Shown here: positions 29,218 through 36,982 of the stretch, one piece after another
Layout: every line of letters starts with the position of its first letter
Position numbering within the stretch: position 1 is the stretch's first letter
Assembly: GCF_000298215.1 (NCBI RefSeq)
Contig: NZ_BAHD01000014.1
Coordinates: forward strand, 34,615 to 98,614
DNA from: Kineosphaera limosa NBRC 100340
Lineage (GTDB): Bacteria > Actinomycetota > Actinomycetes > Actinomycetales > Dermatophilaceae
Length of the DNA stretch: 64,000 nucleotides
Direction: 5' to 3'
Translations under genes and position numbers: made by a program
Notes under the pieces: model-generated
What the model saw: the letters and a program-made list of their open reading frames with translations, nothing else
Database searches by the model: none
Told to the model about the DNA's origin: nothing

Positions 29218-29957
29218 GCCCCGATCAGCCCGTGAGTTCCGACCGGCCCAGCGGCGTGGGGATGGGCCAGGAGATCGGCCACGACGATTGCCGCGACGAT
29301 GCCCACGACGACGGCGCGCAGGTCGGCCTGTGGCCCGGCGACACCGGCACGCTGCACGACGGCTCCCGCCGCGCGCTGCTGCGCCTGCTCCAGGGGCCCT
29401 ACGTCTCGGGTCGCGCGAATCCGCAGCTGTGGGCCGCGCTCGTGGCGGACGAAAAGGCGATCCGGTCGCGGCTGCACGACCTGTTCCTCGACCTCGTCAT
29501 CGACCGGGTCGACGAGTTCGCGTTCACCCGCAAGGTCCGCACCACCCAGGCCGACGTGCCGCAGGCGCTGCGCAGCGAGCGACTCACCTTCGTCGACACC
29601 GCGATGCTCCTCGTGCTGCGGCAACTCCTGCTGTCCGCGGCTGGGGAGCCGCGCGTCATCGTCGGTCAGGAGGAGGTCTACGAGCGGCTCTCGGTCTATC
29701 GCGACGGCGACGAGAGCACCTACCTGCGCAACCTCAACGGCGCGTGGACCCGCATGAAGAACCGCTTCCGGGTGTTGCACGACGTCGGCGAGGACCGGGT
29801 CGAGATCTCGCCCGTCGTCAAGTTCCTCATCGACGAGGAGCAGGTCGGGGCGCTGAGCCGGGTCTACGCCAGGCTCGCCGAGAGCGACGAGCCAACGCTT
29901 CCCGATGCCGATGCCGATGCCGATGCTGCGGAGACCGATGACGGGGAGGCTCCGTGA
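29214..29957 (+). CDS. jetB: Wadjet subunit JetB (DUF4194, KITE-like)
   Basis: 247 residues from GTG 29214, overlapping the jetA stop. After an acidic N-terminus the DUF4194 core is visible: ALLRLLQGPYVSGRANPQLWAALVADEKAIRSRLHDLFLDLVIDRVDEFAFTRKV, then LRSERLTFVDTAMLLVLRQLLLSA and RNLNGAWTRMKNRFRVL. This is the paired winged-helix (KITE) subunit that binds JetA. The C-terminal tail is acidic low complexity, encoded by a GATGCC hexamer run at about 29904-29927, which resembles slippage-prone DNA. Confidence 0.92.
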   Translation: MSPDQPVSSDRPSGVGMGQEIGHDDCRDDAHDDGAQVGLWPGDTGTLHDGSRRALLRLLQGPYVSGRANPQLWAALVADEKAIRSRLHDLFLDLVIDRVDEFAFTRKVRTTQADVPQALRSERLTFVDTAMLLVLRQLLLSAAGEPRVIVGQEEVYERLSVYRDGDESTYLRNLNGAWTRMKNRFRVLHDVGEDRVEISPVVKFLIDEEQVGALSRVYARLAESDEPTLPDADADADAAETDDGEAP

Positions 29958-32900
29958 GCGACACCCTGCCCTTCGACCTCGCCGCCGAGCCCGACCGCGA
30001 CGCGGGCGCCGCGCCCGACGGGCAGTGGCGCCTCGCCGAGATCCAGGTCGCGAACTGGGGCACGTTCGACGGGGCGATCTACCGGATGCCGATCGCGCGC
30101 GCCGGGCACCTCGTCACGGGGCCGTCCGGCTCGGGCAAGTCGTCGCTGCTCGACGCGATCGCGGCGGTCCTCACCCCGGATCGGTGGCTGCGGTTCAACC
30201 AGGCCGCGCAGGGGGCCGGCGCGCGCGTCGACCAGCGCAGCGTCGTCAGCTACGTGCGCGGCGCGTGGTCGCGGACGACGGACGAGCTCGAGGACCGGGT
30301 CGTCTCGGCCTACCTGCGCACCGGCGCGACGTGGAGCGGGATCGTGCTGCGCTACGAGAACGGCGTCGATCGGCCGGTCTCGCTGGCCCGGCTCTTCTTC
30401 GTCAAGGGCACGGGGACGACGTCGTCGGATGTCAGCGACCTCTATCTGCTCGACCGGAGCGCGATCGACCTGCGCGACCTCGAGCCCTACGCCCGCGCCG
30501 GGCTCGAGACCCGCAAGGTCAAGGCGGCCTGGCCGGATGCGGTCGTCACGTCCGGCGGGGCGCACGCCCGTTTCTACGCGCGGCTGCGCTCGCTCTTCGG
30601 CATCCCGCACGAGGGTGCGCTGCAGCTGCTGCACAAGACGCAGTCGGCCAAGAGCCTCGACAGCCTCGACCAGTTGTTCCGCGAGTACATGCTCGAGCGG
30701 CCGGGCACGTTCGCGCTCGCGGAGTCGGCGGTCACCCAGTTCGGGGAGCTGCGCGACGCCCACGACCACGTCGTGCAGCTACGCAAGCAACGCGACCTCC
30801 TCCTGGAGCTGCGCACGGCGGCCCAGGAGTTCGACCGCGCGAACACGGCGGCGAGCACGGCGGGGGCGCTGGCGGAGGCGTTGGGTCCGTATCGCACCCG
30901 CCGCGGCCTCGACCTCACGCGCGCCGAGATTCGGGGGGTGCTCGAGCAGATCGCCGGGCTGAGCCTCGACGCGCAGCGCGCGCAGGAGACCGCGGCCCGG
31001 GCGGAGGAGGACTTCGAGCGGGCGCAGCGACGGGCCCGCGACCTCGGCGGCTCCGAGGCCGAGCATCTGCAGCACCGGATCCGGGCGGCGCGGGAGGCCG
31101 TCGACTCCACGACCCGGCGCTGGGAGGAGCTGCGCCGACTCGTCAGCACCGCCGGGATCGCGCACACGCCGACGACGTCGACGGAGTTCACCGAGCTGCT
31201 CGCGCAGATCGACACGGCGCCGACGCCGAGCGCGGCCGGCCCGACCCACGCGCAGCTCGACCGGCACGCTCAGGCCCGCCGCGAGAAGGAGCGGGTGGAG
31301 GTCGAGATCGCGTCGCTGCGCCGGAGCGGGTCGACGGTGCCCGACCGGCTCGTCGCGGTGCGTGCCTCGATCGCCCAGGCGACGGGGCTGCCGGTGAGCG
31401 CGCTGCCGTTCGCGGCCGAGCTCATCGACGTGCGTGCCGAATTCGCGGAGTGGGCTGGTGCGATCGAGCGGGTGCTGCGGCCCTTCGCGCTCACGCTGCT
31501 CGTGCGCAGCGAGCACCTGCCGGTCGTGCGCCGGTGGGTCGATGCGCACCGCATCCCGGCGCGGCTAGTCTACGAGGAGGTGCGCGGCGACGCCCCGGCC
31601 CCGCGGCCGGCCGGGCACGAGAGTTCGCTGGTGCATCGCGTGCGGGTCGCCGACGGCCCGTTCGCCGCGTGGGTGTCGGGGCAGCTGTCGGAGCGCTTCG
31701 ACGTCGCGTGCGTCGACAGCCCCGACGATCTCGACGCGCATCCGCGGGCCGTGACGATCCACGGCCAGATCAAGTCGCGATCGCGCTACGAGAAGGACGA
31801 CCGGCAGCGCCTCGACGACCGCGCGCACTGGGTGCTCGGCGACCGGGAGGGCAAGCTCGAGGCGCTCATCGCCCAGCTGCGCGAGGCGACGCGGGAGGAG
31901 GAGGCGGCCGGCGCGATCGTCGACCGCGCCGCGCGGCTGCGCAGCGAGGCGGACTACCGGCGGGCGACGCTGGAGTCGATCCGCGGCCAGTCGTGGGCGG
32001 ACCTCGACCGCGCCGCGGCGCAGGCCGAGGTGGAGCGCCTCACGACGACGCTGGCGCAGCTCACGGCCCACGACGGCGACCTCGGCGTCGCGGTCCGGGA
32101 GGCCGAGGAGGCTCGCGTGGCGCGCGACACGGCGACCGGGCTGCGGGAGGACGCGCGCCTCGCTCTGCGGCAGGCGGGCTCGGCGCGCGACGAACTGACT
32201 GCTGCCGCGCAGGCGCTGGAGGCGCAGATCGCCTCGGGCGAGGTGCCCGAGGTCGACGAGGCGACGTGGGCGGAGCTCGACCGGCGCTTCCGGGCGGTGC
32301 AGCGTCGCATCACGCGATCGACGATCGCCGACGTCGGCCACGACGTGATGCGCCGGCTGCAGCGGGAGCGCGACGTGGCGCAAGAGGCGGCGCGGGAGGC
32401 CTCCGGTACGGTGACGACGCTCGCGACCCGCTTCAAGGAGCGGTGGCCGGCGTCGTCGGCGGACCTCGTGCCGCGGGTCGAGGATCGCGCCGCCTACCTG
32501 GAGATCCTCGATCAGATCATCGCCCACGGCCTGCCCGAGCACGAGGCGACGTTCCTGCGGCTGCTGCGGGAGCGCTCGCGGGACATGATCGGTGAGCTGG
32601 TCAGCGACATCCTCGCGGCGCCACGCGAGATCGAGGATCGCGTCGTGCCGGTCAACAGTTCGCTGCGCCGCTCGCCTTTCGACGACGAGCGGTGGCTGCG
32701 GCTGCGGGTCAAGACGCGGCGCAGCGAGACGGTGACGCGCTTCATCGGCGATCTGCGGTCGATCGCCGAGGGCGGGTGGGGGCAGGACGATCTCGACGCG
32801 GCCGAACGCCGGTTCGCCACGCTCGCCGAGCTGATGCGGCGGTTCGCCTCGAGCGACCACGTCGACCGGGTGTGGCGCACGCAATGCCTCGACACGCGGC

Positions 32901-33298
32901 TGCACGTGACGTTCCGCGCGGAGGAGATCGACGCGCACGGGCGGGCGCACGCGACGTACGACTCCGGCGCCGCGATGTCGGGCGGCCAGCAGCAGAAGCT
33001 CGTCGTGTTCTGCCTCGCCGCGGCACTGCGCTACCAGCTCGCGGACGCCGACGAACCGCATCCGCGCTACGGCACGATCGTGCTCGACGAGGCCTTCGAC
33101 AAGGCGGACACGCGCTACACCCGGATGGCGCTCGACATCTTCCGCGAGTTCGGCTTCCACCTCGTGCTCGCGACCCCACAGAAACTTCTGCAGACGATCG
33201 AGCCGTACGTCGGCGCCGCGACCTCGATCGAGAATCCGACGCGGCGGCGGTCGCAGATCGCGACGATCGAGTGGGACGAGCGGGGCGCCTCCTCGTGA
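29954..33298 (+). CDS. jetC: Wadjet subunit JetC (SMC/SbcC-like ATPase)
   Basis: 1114 residues from GTG 29954, overlapping jetB. The N-terminal head has Walker A GPSGSGKSSLLDAIAAVL (about residue 55). Long Arg/Glu/Ala-rich coiled coils surround a hinge-like globular part near residues 480-620 (EFAEWAGAIERVLRPFALTLLVRSEHLPVVRRWVD). The C-terminal head carries the signature AMSGGQQQKLVVFCLAAALRYQ (about residue 1009) and Walker B YGTIVLDEAFDKAD (about residue 1041). This is the SMC motor of the JetABC complex. All ATPase residues appear intact. Confidence 0.94.
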   Translation: MSDTLPFDLAAEPDRDAGAAPDGQWRLAEIQVANWGTFDGAIYRMPIARAGHLVTGPSGSGKSSLLDAIAAVLTPDRWLRFNQAAQGAGARVDQRSVVSYVRGAWSRTTDELEDRVVSAYLRTGATWSGIVLRYENGVDRPVSLARLFFVKGTGTTSSDVSDLYLLDRSAIDLRDLEPYARAGLETRKVKAAWPDAVVTSGGAHARFYARLRSLFGIPHEGALQLLHKTQSAKSLDSLDQLFREYMLERPGTFALAESAVTQFGELRDAHDHVVQLRKQRDLLLELRTAAQEFDRANTAASTAGALAEALGPYRTRRGLDLTRAEIRGVLEQIAGLSLDAQRAQETAARAEEDFERAQRRARDLGGSEAEHLQHRIRAAREAVDSTTRRWEELRRLVSTAGIAHTPTTSTEFTELLAQIDTAPTPSAAGPTHAQLDRHAQARREKERVEVEIASLRRSGSTVPDRLVAVRASIAQATGLPVSALPFAAELIDVRAEFAEWAGAIERVLRPFALTLLVRSEHLPVVRRWVDAHRIPARLVYEEVRGDAPAPRPAGHESSLVHRVRVADGPFAAWVSGQLSERFDVACVDSPDDLDAHPRAVTIHGQIKSRSRYEKDDRQRLDDRAHWVLGDREGKLEALIAQLREATREEEAAGAIVDRAARLRSEADYRRATLESIRGQSWADLDRAAAQAEVERLTTTLAQLTAHDGDLGVAVREAEEARVARDTATGLREDARLALRQAGSARDELTAAAQALEAQIASGEVPEVDEATWAELDRRFRAVQRRITRSTIADVGHDVMRRLQRERDVAQEAAREASGTVTTLATRFKERWPASSADLVPRVEDRAAYLEILDQIIAHGLPEHEATFLRLLRERSRDMIGELVSDILAAPREIEDRVVPVNSSLRRSPFDDERWLRLRVKTRRSETVTRFIGDLRSIAEGGWGQDDLDAAERRFATLAELMRRFASSDHVDRVWRTQCLDTRLHVTFRAEEIDAHGRAHATYDSGAAMSGGQQQKLVVFCLAAALRYQLADADEPHPRYGTIVLDEAFDKADTRYTRMALDIFREFGFHLVLATPQKLLQTIEPYVGAATSIENPTRRRSQIATIEWDERGASS

Positions 33299-34638
33299 TC
33301 GGGGTCGCCGCGGCGCGGGAGCTCGCGCGGGCGCGGCTGCAGGCCAAGTCGGCGCAGTGGGCGGCCGCCGCAGTGTCGGGCGCCATGTCGGGCGAGGTGT
33401 CGGGCGCGGTGACCGGCGCGGTGGCGGAAGCGTCCGGGGAGGGCGCCGAACTCGTCGCTGACAGCCCGGATGGTCCAGTCGGCGCGCTCGTGTCGATCCC
33501 GCTCAAGCCGCCGACCGAGCGGCAGATGCTCGCCGACGAGCCGGCGGCGGAGGCGTGGGCGCGCGAGTGGGCCGGCCTTGCGCCACTGTCGGGGGTCGAG
33601 GTGGAGTGGCAGATCCGGTCGTGGCGCAGCATCGGGCGGCAGCGGGTGCCGGTGCGCCTGCACCTGAGCGACGCCGACGCGGTCGGGCGTTTCGTCGGAG
33701 GCTCGGCGGAAGCGCACTGGCGCCGGCTGCGGGACCGGGCGGTGTGCCTCGCCGACCGGCTCGGCGCGCTGGACGCGTTGGGCGCGGTGATCCGGCGGCA
33801 CGCCCGCGACCTCGCAGGCTATGACCCGGACCGTTTCGGGCAGGTGGTCGACGTGGCGGCCTGGATCGTCGCGCACCCGGTGGCGGGGTTGCGTCCGCGT
33901 CAGGTGCCGGTGCGGGGGGTCGATTCCAAGTGGCTCGGCGCGCACCGGAGGCTCGTCACCGACCTCGTCGCGGCGGCGACAGGCTCGCCGGACCTCGGCC
34001 TCCTCGACGCCGACCGGCTCATCCGCATCCGCATCCTCGACGATGCCGACGATGCCGACGAGGCTGGCGATGCCGACGAGGCTGGCGAAACCGACCAGGC
34101 TGGCGAAACCGACCAGGCCCGCCAGGCCCTGGCGGTGGGCGGCCTGCGCGACCTGGCCGCCCCCGCGGCCCAACTCGCCGAACTGGCCCTCGCGCCGAGG
34201 CTCGTCATCGTGCTCGAGAACCTCGAGTCGATGCTCGCGCTGCCGCCCTGGCCGGGGGCGGTGGCGGTGCACGGCTCGGGCTACGCGGTCTCGGTGGTCG
34301 GCGGACTGCCGTGGGTGCGGCGTGCGCCGGTCCTCTACTGGGGCGACCTGGACTCCAACGGTTTCGCGATCCTGCGGCATCTGCGCCGCGGTCACCCGAA
34401 CGTGACGTCGGTGCTCATGGACGAGCCGACCCTCCTGGCGCACCGCGACCTCTGGGTGCCCGAGCCCACCCCGGTCCGCGGCGACATCGACACGCTGACC
34501 GAGGGTGAGGTTCGTGCGCTGCACGCGCTTCGACGCGAGGGCGATGTGCGCCTGGAGCAGGAGCGCATCCCGTGGGAGCACGCTCTGGCGGCCCTGCGTC
34601 GGGCCGCGCCACAAGAGGCTGGCGACGGGCCACTTTGA
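33295..34638 (+). CDS. jetD: Wadjet nuclease subunit JetD (DUF3322/DUF2220, Toprim)
   Basis: The start is GTG 33295, overlapping the jetC stop (447 residues). The N-terminal DUF3322-like part contains WQIRSWRSIGRQRVPVRLHL and RQVPVRGVDSKWLGAHRRLV. The C-terminal DUF2220 Toprim part has RLVIVLENLESML (metal-binding Glu), PVLYWGDLDSNGFAILRHLR (DxD) and EQERIPWEHALAAL. JetD is the topoisomerase-VI-A-like endonuclease that cuts plasmid DNA trapped by JetABC. Residues about 253-276 hold four hexapeptide repeats (DADEAG/ETDQAG) between the two parts. The catalytic positions look intact. Confidence 0.93.
   Translation: MIGVAAARELARARLQAKSAQWAAAAVSGAMSGEVSGAVTGAVAEASGEGAELVADSPDGPVGALVSIPLKPPTERQMLADEPAAEAWAREWAGLAPLSGVEVEWQIRSWRSIGRQRVPVRLHLSDADAVGRFVGGSAEAHWRRLRDRAVCLADRLGALDALGAVIRRHARDLAGYDPDRFGQVVDVAAWIVAHPVAGLRPRQVPVRGVDSKWLGAHRRLVTDLVAAATGSPDLGLLDADRLIRIRILDDADDADEAGDADEAGETDQAGETDQARQALAVGGLRDLAAPAAQLAELALAPRLVIVLENLESMLALPPWPGAVAVHGSGYAVSVVGGLPWVRRAPVLYWGDLDSNGFAILRHLRRGHPNVTSVLMDEPTLLAHRDLWVPEPTPVRGDIDTLTEGEVRALHALRREGDVRLEQERIPWEHALAALRRAAPQEAGDGPL
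34051..34122 (+). repeat. Four 18-bp tandem repeats inside jetD
   Basis: The units are GATGCCGACGAGGCTGGC twice (34051-34068, 34069-34086), then GAAACCGACCAGGCTGGC (34087-34104) and GAAACCGACCAGGCCCGC (34105-34122). They are in frame and add an acidic linker between the two halves of JetD. Confidence 0.85.
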
Positions 34639-34916
34639 CCTGGGGAAGGCTGAAAAGGCGAGCGTTACCAGCCAACTACCAATTGCTGCCACATTGGAAG
34701 TTCAGACCTCGCCCGCGGGACTGACCGCACAGGAGTGGAGGTGGTTGGTCCGCACCGAGCGGCGGGGAGCGGAGCGATCCCTAACCTGCGTGATGCGAAT
34801 GGGCGGCCGCCGACGTTCAACCTTCCCGACACGCTGCTCGCGGACTTCAACGACGTCCGACGCGCATGGGCGGCGCCTCGAGGACGCACGCCGGAGAAAG
34901 GAGGACAGCCGCCTAG
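34639..34916 (+). pseudogene. Non-coding gap with possible decayed reading frame
   Basis: No intact gene is seen. Two adjacent plus-strand frames each read sensibly over part of the gap: TSPAGLTAQEWRWLVRTERRG (about 34703-34765), then, one frame shifted, GSGAIPNLRDANGRPPTFNLPDTLLADFNDVRRAW (about 34765-34870). This could be a frameshifted remnant of an unknown gene. A consensus-strength Shine-Dalgarno sequence AAAGGAGGA (34897-34905) has no start codon at usable spacing. Composition in the first 100 bp is less GC-rich than in the flanks. The assignment is weak. Confidence 0.25.
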
Positions 34917-34935
34917 TTAGGTAAGGCTAACCTTT
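34917..34935. promoter_or_regulatory. Iron box of the siderophore operon
   Basis: TTAGGTAAGGCTAACCTTT is the best match of the three in this window to the 19-bp IdeR/DmdR consensus. It ends 63 bp upstream of the first biosynthetic gene, with TAGGGT just downstream as a possible -10 element. Iron-replete repression of the whole 28-kb operon is the expected outcome. Confidence 0.88.
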
Positions 34936-34998
34936 GCTAGGGTCGCGGCGGGCAGGATCCCTTGCCCGCTCCAATGGCCTTGGGAAGGACATCGACTC

Positions 34999-35706
34999 GT
35001 GCCGATTCCGACGATTCGCCCCTACCCGTTCGACCCCGCCACGGGCCTGAGCGACAACGTGACGGCGTGGCACTTCGACCCGCGCCGTGCCGTCTTGCTC
35101 GTCCACGACATGCAGGAACACTTCGTCGGCGTCTTCGACAGGCGAGGCCCGCAGGGTCCGGACCAGCTCGACGCGGCGATCGAGCACATGACCGCCCTCG
35201 TCGCGGCGGCCCGGCGGGCGGGGGTGCCGGTCGTCTACACCGCACAGCCGCCCGCTCAGGACCCGGCCGACCGAGCCCTCCTCACCGACTTCTGGGGGCC
35301 GGGGCTGGCCGACGCCAGTGCGGCGGGCATCGTCGCGCCGCTGACTCCGCGAGAGTCCGACGTGGTCCTCACGAAGTGGCGCTACAGCGCCTTCTACCGC
35401 TCCGATTTGCGGCAACGCATGGAACTCACCGCCCGCGACCAGCTCGTCGTCACCGGCGTCTACGCCCACATCGGTTGCCTGACGACGGCACTCGTCGCCT
35501 TTATGGAGGGCATCCGGGTCTTCTTCGCTGCGGACGCGATGGCCGACTTCAGCGCGGAAGATCACATCATGGCGACCCGCTACGTCGCCCGGCGCTGTGG
35601 CCAGGTCGTCACCACTCGCGAGGTCCTGCGTTCCCTCGACGAGCACGTCCTCCGGGGTGCTTGCTCCGACACCCCTGCCGTCCCGGCCGATGCGCTGCGG
35701 GGCTGA
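34999..35706 (+). CDS. dhbB: Isochorismatase (2,3-dihydro-2,3-dihydroxybenzoate synthase), no carrier domain
   Basis: 235 residues from GTG 34999, with GGAAGGA about 9 bases upstream. It converts isochorismate to 2,3-dihydro-2,3-dihydroxybenzoate and pyruvate. The core fits EntB/DhbB: RRAVLLVHDMQEHFV (catalytic Asp), DVVLTKWRYSAFYRSDL (catalytic Lys) and VVTGVYAHIGCLTTALVAFMEGI, the form typical of siderophore isochorismatases. Unlike EntB and DhbB it ends without an aryl carrier domain; that domain is encoded separately at 40942. It is the first gene of the iron-box-controlled operon. Confidence 0.93.
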   Translation: MPIPTIRPYPFDPATGLSDNVTAWHFDPRRAVLLVHDMQEHFVGVFDRRGPQGPDQLDAAIEHMTALVAAARRAGVPVVYTAQPPAQDPADRALLTDFWGPGLADASAAGIVAPLTPRESDVVLTKWRYSAFYRSDLRQRMELTARDQLVVTGVYAHIGCLTTALVAFMEGIRVFFAADAMADFSAEDHIMATRYVARRCGQVVTTREVLRSLDEHVLRGACSDTPAVPADALRG

Positions 35707-35710
35707 GCCG

Positions 35711-36982
35711 ATGTCCCTCCTCACGAGCCCGACAGCGCCCGGCGCTGCGCCCCGACAGCCTGCAGACCTCGGCAGTCCCGCGGCGGACCAGGGTAGAGGC
35801 GGTGTCGGTCCGGCGCACGCAGACTTCGTCTTCGCCGCGGGAGGCACCGTGGTCCAGGGCTATCGTGGCCCAGCCCTCGACGTGCCTGCGCTGGCGGAGG
35901 CCGGGCCGGGCGGGTTGGCGCGGTGGGCCACGGCCGCCCTCACCGGGCAGACACGCCGCCGCGGCGGGTTGGTGTGCGGCCTCGTGCCCTTCGACCCGCA
36001 GGCGCGTCCCGACCTTTTCGTCGTGGAGCAGCCCCAACGGCACCGCGTCGACCTCTCGGCGGTCTGCGCCGAACAACAGCGGACACCCGGTGCCGACGAG
36101 GCGCTGGAACGGGCACGAATGTCGATGGCAGCGGACCTACGCGAGGCCGCGACGCGGTGCGACGACAGCTATCGACGCAGTGTCGCGCAGGCCCTGATCA
36201 GCATCGCCGACGGCGCCCTGCGCAAGGTCGTGCTCGCGCGCAGCATCGACCTCTCGCTCGCCGACCTCGACGTCGACCTCGTCTGGGCCCGGCTGGCGGC
36301 CCGCAACCCGCAGGGCTACGCGTTCGCGGTCCGCAGCCCGGGCGGAGTGGTCTTCCTCGGTGCGTCACCCGAACTCGTCGCCGAGGTCGATGGCACAGGC
36401 TTTGCCACCCACCCCCTCGCCGGCTCGGCGCCGCGCAGCGGAGACGCCGCGACCGACGCCGCACGGGGCCGCGAGCTGCTCGCCTCCGACAAGGACCGCC
36501 GCGAGCACCGCTTCGTGGTCGACCACATCGTCGACCGGCTCCGTCCGCTCCTGCGACGCCTCGACGTGCCGAGCGGACCCGGGCTGTTCGCGACCGATGC
36601 GATGCTGCACCTAGGCACCAGGCTCACCGGAGTTCTGCGGCCCGACGTCACCGCCCTCGAGGCCGCCGCGACCATTCACCCGACACCCGCCGTGTGCGGC
36701 GTGCCCACCCAAGGCGCCCTCGACGCGATCCGCCATCTCGAGCCCCACGACCGCGGCTGCTACGCAGGGTTGGTCGGGTGGCAGGACGCCGCGGGCCACG
36801 GCCAGTGGGCACTCGCGTTGCGCTGTGCGCGGATCCGCGACGGGCAGGCCCGCCTCTTCGCCGGCGCAGGCGTCGTCGCCGGCTCCACCCCCGACGCCGA
36901 ACATGCCGAGACCGCCGCGAAGTTCGCCACTATGACCGCCTCCCTCGCCCCCGCGTCGGCAGGCACAGGAGACCCCCGATGA
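35711..36982 (+). CDS. dhbC: Isochorismate synthase (DhbC/EntC)
   Basis: 423 residues from ATG 35711, 4 bp after dhbB. The chorismate-binding domain shows RKVVLARSIDLSL, HPLAGSAPRSGD, the active-site stretch TIHPTPAVCGVPTQGAL, and the C-terminal GCYAGLVGWQDAAGHGQWALALRCARI and LFAGAGVVAGSTPDAEHAET. These fit siderophore-type isochorismate synthases rather than anthranilate or salicylate synthases, which agrees with the DHB genes around it. The poorly conserved N-terminal 60 residues are Ala/Pro-rich. The stop overlaps the next start as ATGA. Confidence 0.93.
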   Translation: MSLLTSPTAPGAAPRQPADLGSPAADQGRGGVGPAHADFVFAAGGTVVQGYRGPALDVPALAEAGPGGLARWATAALTGQTRRRGGLVCGLVPFDPQARPDLFVVEQPQRHRVDLSAVCAEQQRTPGADEALERARMSMAADLREAATRCDDSYRRSVAQALISIADGALRKVVLARSIDLSLADLDVDLVWARLAARNPQGYAFAVRSPGGVVFLGASPELVAEVDGTGFATHPLAGSAPRSGDAATDAARGRELLASDKDRREHRFVVDHIVDRLRPLLRRLDVPSGPGLFATDAMLHLGTRLTGVLRPDVTALEAAATIHPTPAVCGVPTQGALDAIRHLEPHDRGCYAGLVGWQDAAGHGQWALALRCARIRDGQARLFAGAGVVAGSTPDAEHAETAAKFATMTASLAPASAGTGDPR

